This document shows, piece by piece, positions 15,801 through 23,192 of a stretch of DNA of 23,839 bases. The translations under genes and the position numbers were made by a program. The notes beneath the pieces are model-generated. The model did no database searches. It was not told the DNA's origin and saw only the letters and a program-made list of their open reading frames with translations. Origin of the DNA: Ventricola sp017626895. GTDB taxonomy: Bacteria; Bacillota; Clostridia; Christensenellales; Aristaeellaceae. The stretch is taken from positions 1-23,839 of the forward strand of contig JAGAHV010000328.1 of assembly GCA_017626895.1 (NCBI GenBank). The letters run 5' to 3'. The stretch's first letter is position 1; each line of letters starts with the position of its first letter.

Positions 15801-17228
15801 CAGCGCCGATACTTCCGGTGGAATCGGCATGCAGGGATTGACAAAGCGGGAGAACTCTTCAATGATCTGCCCATTGCGAATCCGGACCGCGCCGATTTCC
15901 ATCACCCGGTGCCGCTTGGTATTAAGGCCGGTGGTTTCAAAGTCAACCACCACAATATCCCCGGTGAGGAGGCGGTCATCCGGACGCATCACAACCGGCT
16001 TGATATCCGTCAGATACCCTTCCATTCCCGGAATCAGCTTAATCTTGTTTTTCTTCGCCGCACCAAAGGCTTCCGGGAACGCCTGCACCACGCCGTGATC
16101 CGTAATAGCCACGGCCGGATGTCCCCATTTGGCCGCACGGGCAATCAGGTCGGATGCACTGGCAATGCCGTCCATCTCGGACATGTTGGTGTGCATATGC
16201 AGCTCAATGCGCTTTTCCTCGCATTCATCCAGACGCTGGGGAGCCTCCCGCGGGGCAATGTCATTGGTCATGAGCACCAGGGCGTGATCGAAGGAATCCA
16301 TTTTCAGATCGCCGCGGGCAATCACCCATTTCCCCGGCTTCACGCTGTCAACGACCTGTTTGACCGCCTCGATTTCCTCCTTGGTTGGCGGCGGAAGCGG
16401 TTCATCCGTCTTTGCCCGGCGTCCGCTGCCTTTATGATAATGAAGAAACGCCTTGCACTTCATGGTGCTGGTATAGTCCGTCACGAAGAAGGACAGGAGG
16501 ACCATTTCACCGCCACGCAGATCTTTCGTTTCCGCCGAGACGACCTCACCGGCAATGACAATCTTATTTCCCTCTTCATTCAGATCCACCATGTCAATCG
16601 GTTCACCCACAATCGGTCTCCCCAGAATGACATTCGGCTTTTTAACCTCTTTATCCTGAGACGCCTTGATTTTCTGATCCATGATCAGCTGCTTCAGCGC
16701 CTCCTCCTCCTCAAACTTCCGGCGTTCCCGGATTTCCTCAATCTGTTCCGCCCGCAGTTTGACCGCCTGACAGGTCACACGGATGTCACAGTCAAACACA
16801 TCCCTGGCCAGCCGGGTAATGTACCGGTCCACCTGCTGCTCAATCACATACCTTGGGGCAAGGTCATTTTCAAACAGCAGACTCAGCACATTTCCGTTGA
16901 ACTCAAACCGTGCATTCTGAAAAAACGGAATACAGGACTGATAGTGCCGCTGGATACAGCGCACAATAAACGACTTGTATTTTTCGGGATCAGAGAGAAA
17001 ATCCTGTGCAAGTGCCGGCGAACGGATAAAAAGTGAGACCTGAATCGGATCAAACTTTCGCCGCATGGCACTGCGAACGGCCCTGAACGGTTTCTCCTCA
17101 ATCAGCACGTCGGAGGCCAGATAGATTCCAATGGCGGACCCCGTCATGTTGGTTTCCACGCGTTCAAGACTGAGATGGCCTTTCAGTTCAGGGATGGCCT
17201 CATCAATAATCTGCTCCCAGGAATTCAT
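12897..17228 (-). CDS. polC: DNA polymerase III alpha subunit, Gram-positive PolC type
   Basis: This 1443-residue replicative polymerase carries its own proofreading exonuclease. In order: an N-terminal domain (1-200), OB fold (about 205-325), PHP domain (ELHMHTNMS 342-350, TDHG 376-379) split by a DnaQ-type exonuclease (DFETTG at 429, HNAKFDYG 509-516, HRAVHDAHAT 567-576), then the C-family polymerase. A zinc site is formed by CPNC (914-917) and CPEC (940-943). Catalytic Asp969 and Asp971 are in PDIDLNFS, and Asp1094 in VKLDVLG is the likely third. The C-terminus ends QLDLFSL, a beta-clamp-binding type motif. The start overlaps the ispG stop as ATGA. Length is normal for PolC, whose presence marks the Bacillota/Mollicutes lineage. 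Confidence 0.98.
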   Translation of the reverse strand: MNSWEQIIDEAIPELKGHLSLERVETNMTGSAIGIYLASDVLIEEKPFRAVRSAMRRKFDPIQVSLFIRSPALAQDFLSDPEKYKSFIVRCIQRHYQSCIPFFQNARFEFNGNVLSLLFENDLAPRYVIEQQVDRYITRLARDVFDCDIRVTCQAVKLRAEQIEEIRERRKFEEEEALKQLIMDQKIKASQDKEVKKPNVILGRPIVGEPIDMVDLNEEGNKIVIAGEVVSAETKDLRGGEMVLLSFFVTDYTSTMKCKAFLHYHKGSGRRAKTDEPLPPPTKEEIEAVKQVVDSVKPGKWVIARGDLKMDSFDHALVLMTNDIAPREAPQRLDECEEKRIELHMHTNMSEMDGIASASDLIARAAKWGHPAVAITDHGVVQAFPEAFGAAKKNKIKLIPGMEGYLTDIKPVVMRPDDRLLTGDIVVVDFETTGLNTKRHRVMEIGAVRIRNGQIIEEFSRFVNPCMPIPPEVSALTGITDNMVRDAETAEKEIPRLLEFIGDAPFAAHNAKFDYGMLTAECKRLGIEISMPVIDTLEFARRLYPDMRSHKLGAVCKHLGVSLKNAHRAVHDAHATALCLNRMLSDCAEKDILHLDEINKAIDAGAIGESFHITLLAAEQDGITNLNRIVTEGHLHYFSRRPHTPRHILQKYRKGLIVGSACEAGEVFRAVVDEVDDKELRHIARFYDYLEIQPIGNNAFMIREGTARDEEQLREYNRRIVKLGEELGIPVCATGDVHFLDPKDAVFRTIIQNMQGFKDADQQAPLYFKTTQEMLDEFAYLGPEKAHEVVIENPAKIAARVGDISLYPKHPEGKDTFQPFWPDAADNIRNLCESKILELYGENPPEIVVARKEKELKSILGYGYGTLYNIAEKLVKKSNSDGYLVGSRGSVGSSYVAHLVGISEVNALPPHYRCPNCKHTDFDIDKSKYKVGVDLPPMDCPECGTPYVREGFDIPFEVFLGFKGDKVPDIDLNFSGVYQPKAHAYIEELFGKGYCYRAGTIGTLAEKTAYGYVKRYCEDREKTLPDAEMNRLASGCVGVKRTTGQHPAGMVVLPKEYEICQFVAIQHPANDLNSPTITTHYDFGSMHDVLVKLDVLGHDDPTMIRMLEDLTGIDAKTVPLTDPGVISLFSGTEALGVTPEQIGSNTGTYGVPEFGTRFVRQMLEETRPSSMEELIRISGLSHGTDVWIGNAQDIIKEGLAPLSSCICCRDDIMNALMDYGVEPKMSFDTMESVRKGKGLKPEMEQAMIEHNVPEWFIGSCKKIKYMFPKGHAVAYVTMALRIAWYKVYRPAAYYCAYYTVRADCFDAVILGGSLESIRAKYHEMEENSKETSAKDKELMVIMELVIEMLCRGIRLVPVDIEKSDATRFQLLSDTEILMPFNAMPGMGESAAQSIVEARNESPFISVEDFTKRTKVSQTICDMMKDAGCFSGLPDTNQLDLFSL

Positions 17229-18292
17229 TCCATTCCTCCAGATTCATTCAGCATTTTGCGTATCTCGGCAACAAGAATTCCGCCAAGATCTCCCGTAACT
17301 TTTCTCGGTGCCTGTCCTTTCCGGATCAGGAGCCCGGTTCCGTTTCCGCCGCCGCAGATCCCGATGTCCGCCTCCCGCGCTTCCCCCGGACCGTTTACCA
17401 CGCATCCCATCACGGCGACTTTCATGGGACGCTTGACATCCGCCAGGGTTTCCTGAACCTGCTTCATGATTCCGGCCACATCGATACAGGTCCTGCCGCA
17501 GGTGGGACAGCTGACAAATTCAGCCGCATCCTTCCGCAGGCCGATATCCCGCAGGATTTCAATTCCCGCCGGCGGTTCAAGTGCCGGATCGCCGGTGAGA
17601 CTGACCCGAATCGTATCGCCAATGCCCTCCAGCAGCAGTGTCCCGATGCCAATGGCGCTTTTGATCTTTCCCTGCTCAGGCAGGCCTGCCTCCGTGACGC
17701 CCACGTGCAGCGGGTAATCGCAGCGCTCACTGGCAATCCGGTATGCCGCCACCGTATCCCGTACGTTGCTGGCTTTCATCGACAGGACCAGATCATAATA
17801 CCCGCAGTCCTCCAGCATCCGGGCATGGCGCAGCGCGCTTTCCACCATGCCCTCCGGCGTCGGACCGCCATACTTTTTCAGAATATCCGCTTCCACGGAA
17901 CCTGAATTGACCCCGATCCGGACCGGTACATGGTGCATTTTGACACAGTCCGCCAGACGCCGCACCTTCTCCTCGCCGCCGATATTGCCCGGATTGATCC
18001 GCAGCTTCTGGATGCCGTTTTCCACCGCCGCAATGGCCAGCGTATGATCAAAATGAATATCCGCCACCAGGGGAACAGGACTCTTTGCTGCCAGTTCCCG
18101 CACCGCCTCCGCACAGGCCCTGTTATACACGGAGACCCTGACAATGTCCGCACCGGCAACCGCCAGGGCGCGAATCTGGGACAGCGTCGCCTCCACATCT
18201 GCCGTATCCGTATTCGTCATCGACTGTACACTGACCGGAGCACCGCCGCCGACCGGCACATTGCCAACCATCACCTGTCTTGTTTTTTTCAT
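17225..18292 (-). CDS. ispG: 4-hydroxy-3-methylbut-2-en-1-yl diphosphate synthase (flavodoxin)
   Basis: This 355-residue enzyme converts methylerythritol cyclodiphosphate to HMBPP, the penultimate step of the non-mevalonate isoprenoid pathway. The N-terminal TIM barrel starts with PVSVQSMTNTDT (19-30). The C-terminal half holds the 4Fe-4S ligands Cys262 and Cys265 (SCPTCGRTC) and Cys297 (MGCVVNGPGE), with the conserved Glu304 as fourth ligand. This is the short bacterial form lacking the plant insert. GGAGAG lies 7 bases before ATG 18292. It sits 41 bases after rseP and overlaps polC by 4 bases. With dxr two genes upstream it shows this organism makes isoprenoids by the DXP route. Confidence 0.97.
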   Translation of the reverse strand: MKKTRQVMVGNVPVGGGAPVSVQSMTNTDTADVEATLSQIRALAVAGADIVRVSVYNRACAEAVRELAAKSPVPLVADIHFDHTLAIAAVENGIQKLRINPGNIGGEEKVRRLADCVKMHHVPVRIGVNSGSVEADILKKYGGPTPEGMVESALRHARMLEDCGYYDLVLSMKASNVRDTVAAYRIASERCDYPLHVGVTEAGLPEQGKIKSAIGIGTLLLEGIGDTIRVSLTGDPALEPPAGIEILRDIGLRKDAAEFVSCPTCGRTCIDVAGIMKQVQETLADVKRPMKVAVMGCVVNGPGEAREADIGICGGGNGTGLLIRKGQAPRKVTGDLGGILVAEIRKMLNESGGME

Positions 18293-18333
18293 TTTTCTAC
18301 TCTCCGATCTGTTTTCGTTTCGTTGATCCCTGA

Positions 18334-19359
18334 CTACAGAAGCGTCCCGGTCGCAATGCCGAGAATGTCCTTATAGGTCAGCAGCAGCATGAGTCCGATC
18401 AGCAGGACAAAGCCTGCCAGATGAATACGCGACTCGATTTCCGGACTGATCGGCTTGCGCCGGATGACCTCCACCAGCAGGAACAGCAGCCTGGATCCGT
18501 CAAGTCCCGGTATCGGAAGGAGATTCATGATGCCCAGGTTGACACTGATCACGGCCAGGAGTTCAAATACCATGTCGATTCCGCCGGTCCTTGTCATCTC
18601 GGAAATGGCGTACACCGTTCCAACCGGCCCTGTCACCCCTTCTGCGCCCTGACCTCTGGTAATCAGTCCCTTCAGCGTCCTGACAATCAGCATCGCTGAT
18701 TCCACGTTGTACCGGAAGGAAAACGGAATGCTTTCCATCAGCGGAATCCGCTGTCTCTGCTGTGCGAAGGAAAAGCCAACGCGCCACCGCCCCGCTGCCT
18801 CATCATAGAACGGGTCAATGGAAATGTCCTTCTTTTCCCCGCCGCGTTCAACGGTCAGATTCACCCTGTGCCCTTCTGATGCGGAGATTTCCGTTGAAAT
18901 CTCTGCCGGACTGGCAACCTCTGTCCCGTTCACCGCGACAATTTTATCGCCCACGGCCAGTCCGGCTGAGGCAGAATTTGCCTCCGTTGCGCCTACCACA
19001 CTGACCGGTGTATTGAGTCCGAGCGCGCTCAGGAAGATCACCACCGCCAGATAGGCCGTCAGGAAATTCATGAGCGGTCCTGCCGCAATGGTCAGCGCCC
19101 TTTTCCACGGCGCCTGATTATTCAGTGCCCGGGGGTCTTTTCCTTCTTCCTCATCATAGAACATGCAGTATCCGCCGATGGGAAAAAGCCTCAGCGAAAT
19201 GAGTGTATTGCGCCTGGTTTTCCGCTGCAGTAGCAGCGGGCCCATCCCGACGGCATATTCAACAACCTCAATGCCACAGAGCCGCGCGGCAAGAAAATGT
19301 CCTCCCTCATGAACGACGACCATGAGATTGAGAAGGAGCAATGCCAGAATGATGTACAT
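18334..19359 (-). CDS. rseP: RIP metalloprotease RseP (site-2 protease family)
   Basis: This 341-residue membrane zinc protease cuts transmembrane segments, such as anti-sigma factors and signal-peptide remnants. The first helix carries the zinc motif HEGGH (17-21). A PDZ-like domain (about 125-200) contains AGLAVGDKIVAVNGTEV. The second catalytic motif NLLPIPGLDGSR near the C-terminus supplies the third zinc ligand, and a last hydrophobic helix follows. ATG at 19359 is chosen because GGAGG lies 7 bases upstream and the protein then starts directly with the hydrophobic helix; the longer frame to 19458 would overlap dxr. The Gly-Gly within HExxH is less common than HEFGH or HELGH but keeps both His and Glu. 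Confidence 0.95.
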   Translation of the reverse strand: MYIILALLLLNLMVVVHEGGHFLAARLCGIEVVEYAVGMGPLLLQRKTRRNTLISLRLFPIGGYCMFYDEEEGKDPRALNNQAPWKRALTIAAGPLMNFLTAYLAVVIFLSALGLNTPVSVVGATEANSASAGLAVGDKIVAVNGTEVASPAEISTEISASEGHRVNLTVERGGEKKDISIDPFYDEAAGRWRVGFSFAQQRQRIPLMESIPFSFRYNVESAMLIVRTLKGLITRGQGAEGVTGPVGTVYAISEMTRTGGIDMVFELLAVISVNLGIMNLLPIPGLDGSRLLFLLVEVIRRKPISPEIESRIHLAGFVLLIGLMLLLTYKDILGIATGTLL

Positions 19360-19387
19360 GAAATGCCTCCGATAAAAAATGGCAGGC

Positions 19388-20539
19388 TCAGTACCTGCCA
19401 GTAGATAGGAGCTGTTGAGCGATTTCCCGTGCCTTCCGGTCCGCCTCGAAAACGGCATCCAGATCCGGATGCATTTCCGGCGAAACCCGCTGCATGGTAT
19501 CCTCTACCAGCCGTGCGATTCCGCCAAAACGAATCCGGTCCTCAAGAAATGCCGCCACGGCAATCTCATTGGCACCGTTCAGTATAGCGGTCATCGTCCC
19601 GCCTGTACGCAGGGCATCATACCCCAGGCGCAGGCCCGGAAAACGGATGAGGTCCGGCTTTTCAAAGCGCAGATCTGCCAGTGCCGAAAAGTCCAGTCTT
19701 GTTCCGCCCGTCGAAAGCCGATCCGGATAGGCCATGGCATACAGAATGGGAATCCGCATATCCGGTGTTCCGAGCTGTGCCACCACCGCCCCGTCCTCGT
19801 ATTCCACCATGGAATGGATCACGCTCTGAGGATGAACCACCACATCGATTTTCTCCGGCGGCATGTCAAAAAGCCATCTGGCTTCAATGACCTCCAGCGC
19901 CTTGTTGATCATGGTTGCCGAATCAATCGTGATCTTTCTGCCCATGTTCCAGTTGGGATGGCGAAGGGCCTGTTCCTTTGTGGCATTTTCGATTTCCTGT
20001 ATTCCGGCTGTCCTGAAAGGACCGCCGCTGGCCGTCAGGAGAAGACGGACCGGCCGGTTTGGCCCCGCCCCCTGCAGACACTGAAAAATCGCGCTGTGTT
20101 CACTGTCCACCGGAAGCAACGGAACACAGGCTGACTGCGCCGCCTTTGTCACCAGCTCACCGCCGGCCACAAGCGGTTCCTTGTTGGCCAGGAGCACCCG
20201 TTTGTCATGGGCAATGGCGGTCATCACGGCCGAAAGCCCCGCAATTCCAACAACGCTTACCAGAACGCTCTCCGCCTTTGTCTCGGCCGGAATCCGGGTA
20301 AGAATATCCTCGCCAAAGATCCATTCGGTTCCTTTTCGCACATCCGCGGGCAACTCCGCCGGCTCATGCCGGAGGGCGGCCACCGCCGGATGGAAGCGCC
20401 GAACCTGCTCAAACAGTTTCTCCGAGGAGGTATTGGCGGCAAGCGCCTCCACCTTAAAACGGTCCGGATGCCGCGCAATCACATCCAGTGCCTGAGTTCC
20501 AATCGATCCGGTTGACCCCAGAATCGCAATACTACGCAT
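19388..20539 (-). CDS. dxr: 1-deoxy-D-xylulose-5-phosphate reductoisomerase
   Basis: This 383-residue enzyme rearranges and reduces DXP to methylerythritol 4-phosphate, the first committed step of the non-mevalonate pathway. The NADPH-binding GSTGSIG is at 8-14. Metal and substrate residues are Asp145 and Glu147 in PVDSEHSA and Glu219 in the LEVIEARWLF segment. SGGPFR (171-176) and HPNWNMG (194-200) are conserved active-site parts. GAGGT upstream of ATG 20539 supports the start. The gap to cdsA is 10 bases and to rseP 28 bases, so all are co-transcribed. No residue expected for catalysis is missing. Confidence 0.98.
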   Translation of the reverse strand: MRSIAILGSTGSIGTQALDVIARHPDRFKVEALAANTSSEKLFEQVRRFHPAVAALRHEPAELPADVRKGTEWIFGEDILTRIPAETKAESVLVSVVGIAGLSAVMTAIAHDKRVLLANKEPLVAGGELVTKAAQSACVPLLPVDSEHSAIFQCLQGAGPNRPVRLLLTASGGPFRTAGIQEIENATKEQALRHPNWNMGRKITIDSATMINKALEVIEARWLFDMPPEKIDVVVHPQSVIHSMVEYEDGAVVAQLGTPDMRIPILYAMAYPDRLSTGGTRLDFSALADLRFEKPDLIRFPGLRLGYDALRTGGTMTAILNGANEIAVAAFLEDRIRFGGIARLVEDTMQRVSPEMHPDLDAVFEADRKAREIAQQLLSTGRY

Positions 20540-20549
20540 AATGACCTCT

Positions 20550-21359
20550 TTATTTCAGTACTAACGTGTAACAGTACAGCACGATGACCGTAAACATCAC
20601 GCTGTCGAACCTGTCCATGATTCCGCCGTGCCCCGGGAAAATGTGGCCATAGTCCTTGATTCCCGAATAACGTTTGAGCAACGAGGCGGAAAGATCGCCG
20701 ATCTGTCCGGCGAAGCCGCCGATAACCCCAAGGGCAATGGCTGCCGGAATGCCGGGCATGGCCCAGTGAAATACCTGCGTAAAAAACAGCCGGACCAGCA
20801 GAGCCAACAGCACGCTTCCCACAAAATAGAAAAGTGCGCCTTCAACGGTTTTTTTGGGACTAACGGTCGGACAGAGCTTATGCTGCCCAAATGCCCTGCC
20901 GCCAAAGTATGCCGCCGCGTCACCGCCAAACGCGATGCCGAACGCCATTGTAATCAGCGCCACTCCCTGAACCTTTCCATAGGTGGAGTTGAGCATCATC
21001 ATGATCATGGACAGCGGCATCAGGCAGGTAAAAATCGGGTAAATGGATGCGGCCGTATCCGGAAAATTCGGATTCTGTCCCAGAAGACACCCGGCCATGG
21101 TAATCCCCATGCAGGTGGCAATAAGAAGCAGCGGATTTCGGATCTGAAACACCCAGGCAAACACAATCATGATCACCGGGCCGAGATATCCGCCCCATGG
21201 AAACGTATGATATTTGCCCGCGTCAAGGGCACGGTAACATTCAATCACGCCAGTCAGTGTCAAAAGAGCCAGTACGGTCTCTGCAAACCAGCCCCGTATG
21301 TACAGACAGTAAATCAGAAATGGAATTCCGATCGCCGCCGTGATAATCCGCTTTCTCAT
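20550..21359 (-). CDS. cdsA: Phosphatidate cytidylyltransferase (CDP-diglyceride synthase)
   Basis: This 269-residue multi-helix membrane enzyme makes CDP-diacylglycerol from phosphatidate and CTP, the precursor of anionic phospholipids. The family signature is clear near the C-terminus: SLLKRYSGIKDYGHIFPGHG then GIMDR. Several hydrophobic segments fill the first two thirds. I prefer ATG at 21359 (GGAG 10 bases upstream, GAGG nearer); an in-frame TTG at 21368 would add three residues. It follows uppS by about 45 bases and precedes dxr by 10. It joins lipid synthesis to the wall-lipid carrier gene uppS, the usual arrangement in Firmicutes. Confidence 0.96.
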   Translation of the reverse strand: MRKRIITAAIGIPFLIYCLYIRGWFAETVLALLTLTGVIECYRALDAGKYHTFPWGGYLGPVIMIVFAWVFQIRNPLLLIATCMGITMAGCLLGQNPNFPDTAASIYPIFTCLMPLSMIMMMLNSTYGKVQGVALITMAFGIAFGGDAAAYFGGRAFGQHKLCPTVSPKKTVEGALFYFVGSVLLALLVRLFFTQVFHWAMPGIPAAIALGVIGGFAGQIGDLSASLLKRYSGIKDYGHIFPGHGGIMDRFDSVMFTVIVLYCYTLVLK

Positions 21360-21404
21360 TGTCCTCAAGCTCCATTTTCCTGTTGGTAATCCCCGTATGG
21401 AAGA

Positions 21405-22136
21405 TCAGACTCCCCCGAATCTGCGGTTTCTGCCTGCATACGCCTCCAGTGCCAGTGCATACTGTTTTCTGTCAAAATCCGGCCAGAGCGTATCGGTAAT
21501 ATAAAACTCGGCGTAGGCACACTGCCAGAGCAGAAAATTACTGAGCCGCAGTTCCCCGCTGGTCCGGATGATGAGATCGACCTTCGGTTCACCGGCGGTA
21601 TACATTTCCGCCTCCATGTGCTCCGTCGTAATCTCCTCCGGCCGGATCAGCCCCTGAGCTACTTTCCGTGCCAGGCTTTGTGCGGCCCGTACGATTTCCT
21701 GCTGCCCTCCGTAATTGATGGCAATATTCAGGATAAGCCCAGTATTGGTCTGCGTCTTTTCAATCGCCTGGTGCAACGCTGCCTTTTGCTTCTCGGTCCC
21801 TTTCGGCATTCCGTCGATATCGCCCAGAATGCGGATACGGACATTTTTCCGGTTCAGTTCTTCCAGTTCCCGCCGGAAATATTCCAGAAGAAGGCCCATC
21901 AGCGCACCGACTTCCTCCGCGGAGCGTTTCCAGTTTTCTGTTGAAAACGCATACACCGTCAGGGCCTTGATGCCCAGCTCATCCGACATTTTGATGATTT
22001 CTCTCAGTGCTTCCACGCCGGCTTTATGACCGAACGATCTGGGTTTCCCCTTCTTTTTCGCCCAGCGGCCATTTCCATCCATGATAATGGCCACATGTGC
22101 CGGAAGTTTTTCCGGATTCAGCGTCATTTCCGCCAT
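21405..22136 (-). CDS. uppS: Undecaprenyl diphosphate synthase (isoprenyl transferase)
   Basis: This 243-residue cis-prenyltransferase extends farnesyl diphosphate with isopentenyl diphosphate to the C55 carrier used for peptidoglycan. HVAIIMDGNGRWA (14-26) carries the catalytic Asp20, and RTSGELRLSNF (191-201) is the second family signature. ATG at 22136 has AAAGGAGG with an 11-base spacing, rather long; a GTG at 22166 lies in frame but before that site. The ribosome site is flanked by one arm of a 9-bp inverted repeat, so its accessibility may depend on leader structure. This is the first gene of the uppS-cdsA-dxr-rseP-ispG-polC cluster. I see no clear promoter directly upstream. Confidence 0.97.
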   Translation of the reverse strand: MAEMTLNPEKLPAHVAIIMDGNGRWAKKKGKPRSFGHKAGVEALREIIKMSDELGIKALTVYAFSTENWKRSAEEVGALMGLLLEYFRRELEELNRKNVRIRILGDIDGMPKGTEKQKAALHQAIEKTQTNTGLILNIAINYGGQQEIVRAAQSLARKVAQGLIRPEEITTEHMEAEMYTAGEPKVDLIIRTSGELRLSNFLLWQCAYAEFYITDTLWPDFDRKQYALALEAYAGRNRRFGGV

Positions 22137-22147
22137 CTCAGACCGTT

Positions 22148-22306
22148 CCTCCTTTGCAGGCCTCACTGTTAATCATTTGCCGGAGCAGCATTGCATGAGG
22201 CCTGAATTTGACTTAACTGTCGCTGCGCGACAGAGCCACTCCTCATTTTACTCAATTGCCGGAGCGATTTTGTCTGAAACCTGGCTCTGCACGGCCGGTT
22301 CGCTCC
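22148..22306 (-). promoter_or_regulatory. Structured leader upstream of uppS, function unknown
   Basis: On the reverse strand this non-coding stretch holds four exact pairings. They are GGAGCGA (22306-22300) with TCGCTCC (22267-22261); CAGAGCCA (22289-22282) with TGGCTCTG (22238-22231), interleaved with the first so that together they form a pseudoknot topology; CTGTCGC-GCA-GCGACAG (22233-22217); and CAGGCCTCA (22204-22196) with TGAGGCCTG (22165-22157), ending next to the uppS ribosome site. GCTCCGGCAA occurs twice (22264-22255 and 22186-22177). The helices partly exclude each other. I do not recognise it as a known riboswitch. An RNA role is inferred, not shown. Confidence 0.5.
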
Positions 22307-22327
22307 TTTGGCTGGCTTTTTGTAAAG

Positions 22328-22352
22328 AAGGCGAGGCGATATGCCCCGCCTT
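22328..22352 (-). terminator. Terminator-like hairpin after the frr-orf60 pair, possibly bidirectional
   Basis: AAGGCGGGGC and GCCTCGCCTT form a 10-bp stem (one G-U) with a 5-base loop, 2 bases after the small gene stop. On the reverse strand the tail is only CTTTACA, but on the forward strand it is followed by TTTTTT at 22351-22356, which is a stronger signal. Leaky termination of the minus-strand transcript could feed uppS. Confidence 0.65.
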
Positions 22353-22354
22353 TT

Positions 22355-22537
22355 TTAATTCTTTCCGGTTGGAAACACCGAAACCCGGAGAACCGCGCCC
22401 CCGCTGCATACCTGAACGACGCGAACAGTTCCCTCCTCAGAGAGATCCGGGCCGGTTTTTTCGATTTCAGGATGAATTTCCCGGCCTGCCAGCAATGCAA
22501 GCGCGTCCTCCACCCTGCGTCCCAGCAAGCACTCCAT
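22355..22537 (-). CDS. Small conserved-looking protein of unknown function (60 aa)
   Basis: I do not recognise this 60-residue protein. Its ATG overlaps the frr TGA as TGATG, a typical coupled start, and its stop is directly followed by a terminator hairpin, which argues that it is real. The N-terminal half, LLGRRVEDALALLAGREI, looks like the G-x-x-x-E-x-A-x-x-L-L pattern of a PASTA-type helix-strand unit. The second half has two strand-like stretches (TVRVVQV and AVLRVSVF). There is no signal peptide or membrane segment. It would be made together with ribosome recycling factor. The similarity to PASTA was judged by eye and may be superficial. Confidence 0.65.
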   Translation of the reverse strand: MECLLGRRVEDALALLAGREIHPEIEKTGPDLSEEGTVRVVQVCSGGAVLRVSVFPTGKN

Positions 22538-23100
22538 CAGTGGACGTCCATGATCTCCTTTTCCTTTTCGGCAGTAATCTTGTCGATATCCTTGATGTTG
22601 CCATCTGTCAGCTTCTGGATATCCTCCTCTGCCTTCTTCTGGTCATCCTCCGTGATCTCGCTGTTCTTCTTCATCTTCTTAACCTGTTCAACCGCATCAC
22701 GGCGAATGGACCGGATGGCAACCTTGCTCTCCTCTGCGGTCTTGCGGACCACCTTTGTCAGTTCCTTACGCCGTTCCTCATTGAGCTCAGGCAGCACCAG
22801 ACGGATCACCTTGCCATCCGTGGACGGATTCAGTCCGAGATCACTGGCCTGAATCGCGCGGCAGATTTCCTTTACCATCTTGGCATCCCACGGATTAATC
22901 TGCAGAACACGGGGTTCAGGTGCCGAAATGTTCGACACATTCTTCAGCGGCGTCTGGGAACCGTAATAATCCACCGTAATCCGGTCCAGGAGCTGCGGAT
23001 TGGCACGTCCGGCACGAATGGCCATCAGATCTGCACGGAGAACATTCTTGGTCTTCTCCATCTTTTCTTTTGCGTTATCCATGATTTGGGTTATCGGCAT
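22537..23100 (-). CDS. frr: Ribosome recycling factor
   Basis: This 187-residue protein splits post-termination ribosomes together with EF-G. The family hallmark LRADLMAIRAGRANPQLLD (about 21-39) is present, as is TDGKVIRLVLPELNEERRKE (about 94-113), and the C-terminal helix is rich in Lys and Glu, completing the three-helix bundle. Length is normal. AGGAGGGA lies about 8 bases before ATG 23100. Unlike many Firmicutes, frr is separated from pyrH by 298 bases with a terminator and its own promoter. It couples to a 60-residue gene at its 3' end. Confidence 0.98.
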   Translation of the reverse strand: MPITQIMDNAKEKMEKTKNVLRADLMAIRAGRANPQLLDRITVDYYGSQTPLKNVSNISAPEPRVLQINPWDAKMVKEICRAIQASDLGLNPSTDGKVIRLVLPELNEERRKELTKVVRKTAEESKVAIRSIRRDAVEQVKKMKKNSEITEDDQKKAEEDIQKLTDGNIKDIDKITAEKEKEIMDVH

Positions 23101-23192
23101 ACAGGTCCCTCCTTATAATAAAGCATCCTTATTCGGATAATCAGGTCATTAGAGACAGCCTCTTCGGCTTATCGCTCCGTTACTTGCTTCCT

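Noticed and set aside
14799..17036. A 745-codon plus-strand open frame opposite polC
   Set aside because: It is antisense to a polC gene with every domain intact, is rich in His, Arg and Ile as expected of a complement frame, and has no recognisable motif or matching neighbours.
22252..22500. An 82-codon minus-strand open frame after frr
   Set aside because: It overlaps the 60-residue gene in another frame, crosses the hairpin and has no supporting ribosome site; the coupled 60-residue frame is the better choice.
22081..23118. A 345-codon plus-strand open frame across uppS, its leader and frr
   Set aside because: It overlaps two certain genes antisense and shows no domain; it spans a structured non-coding leader and a terminator-like hairpin.
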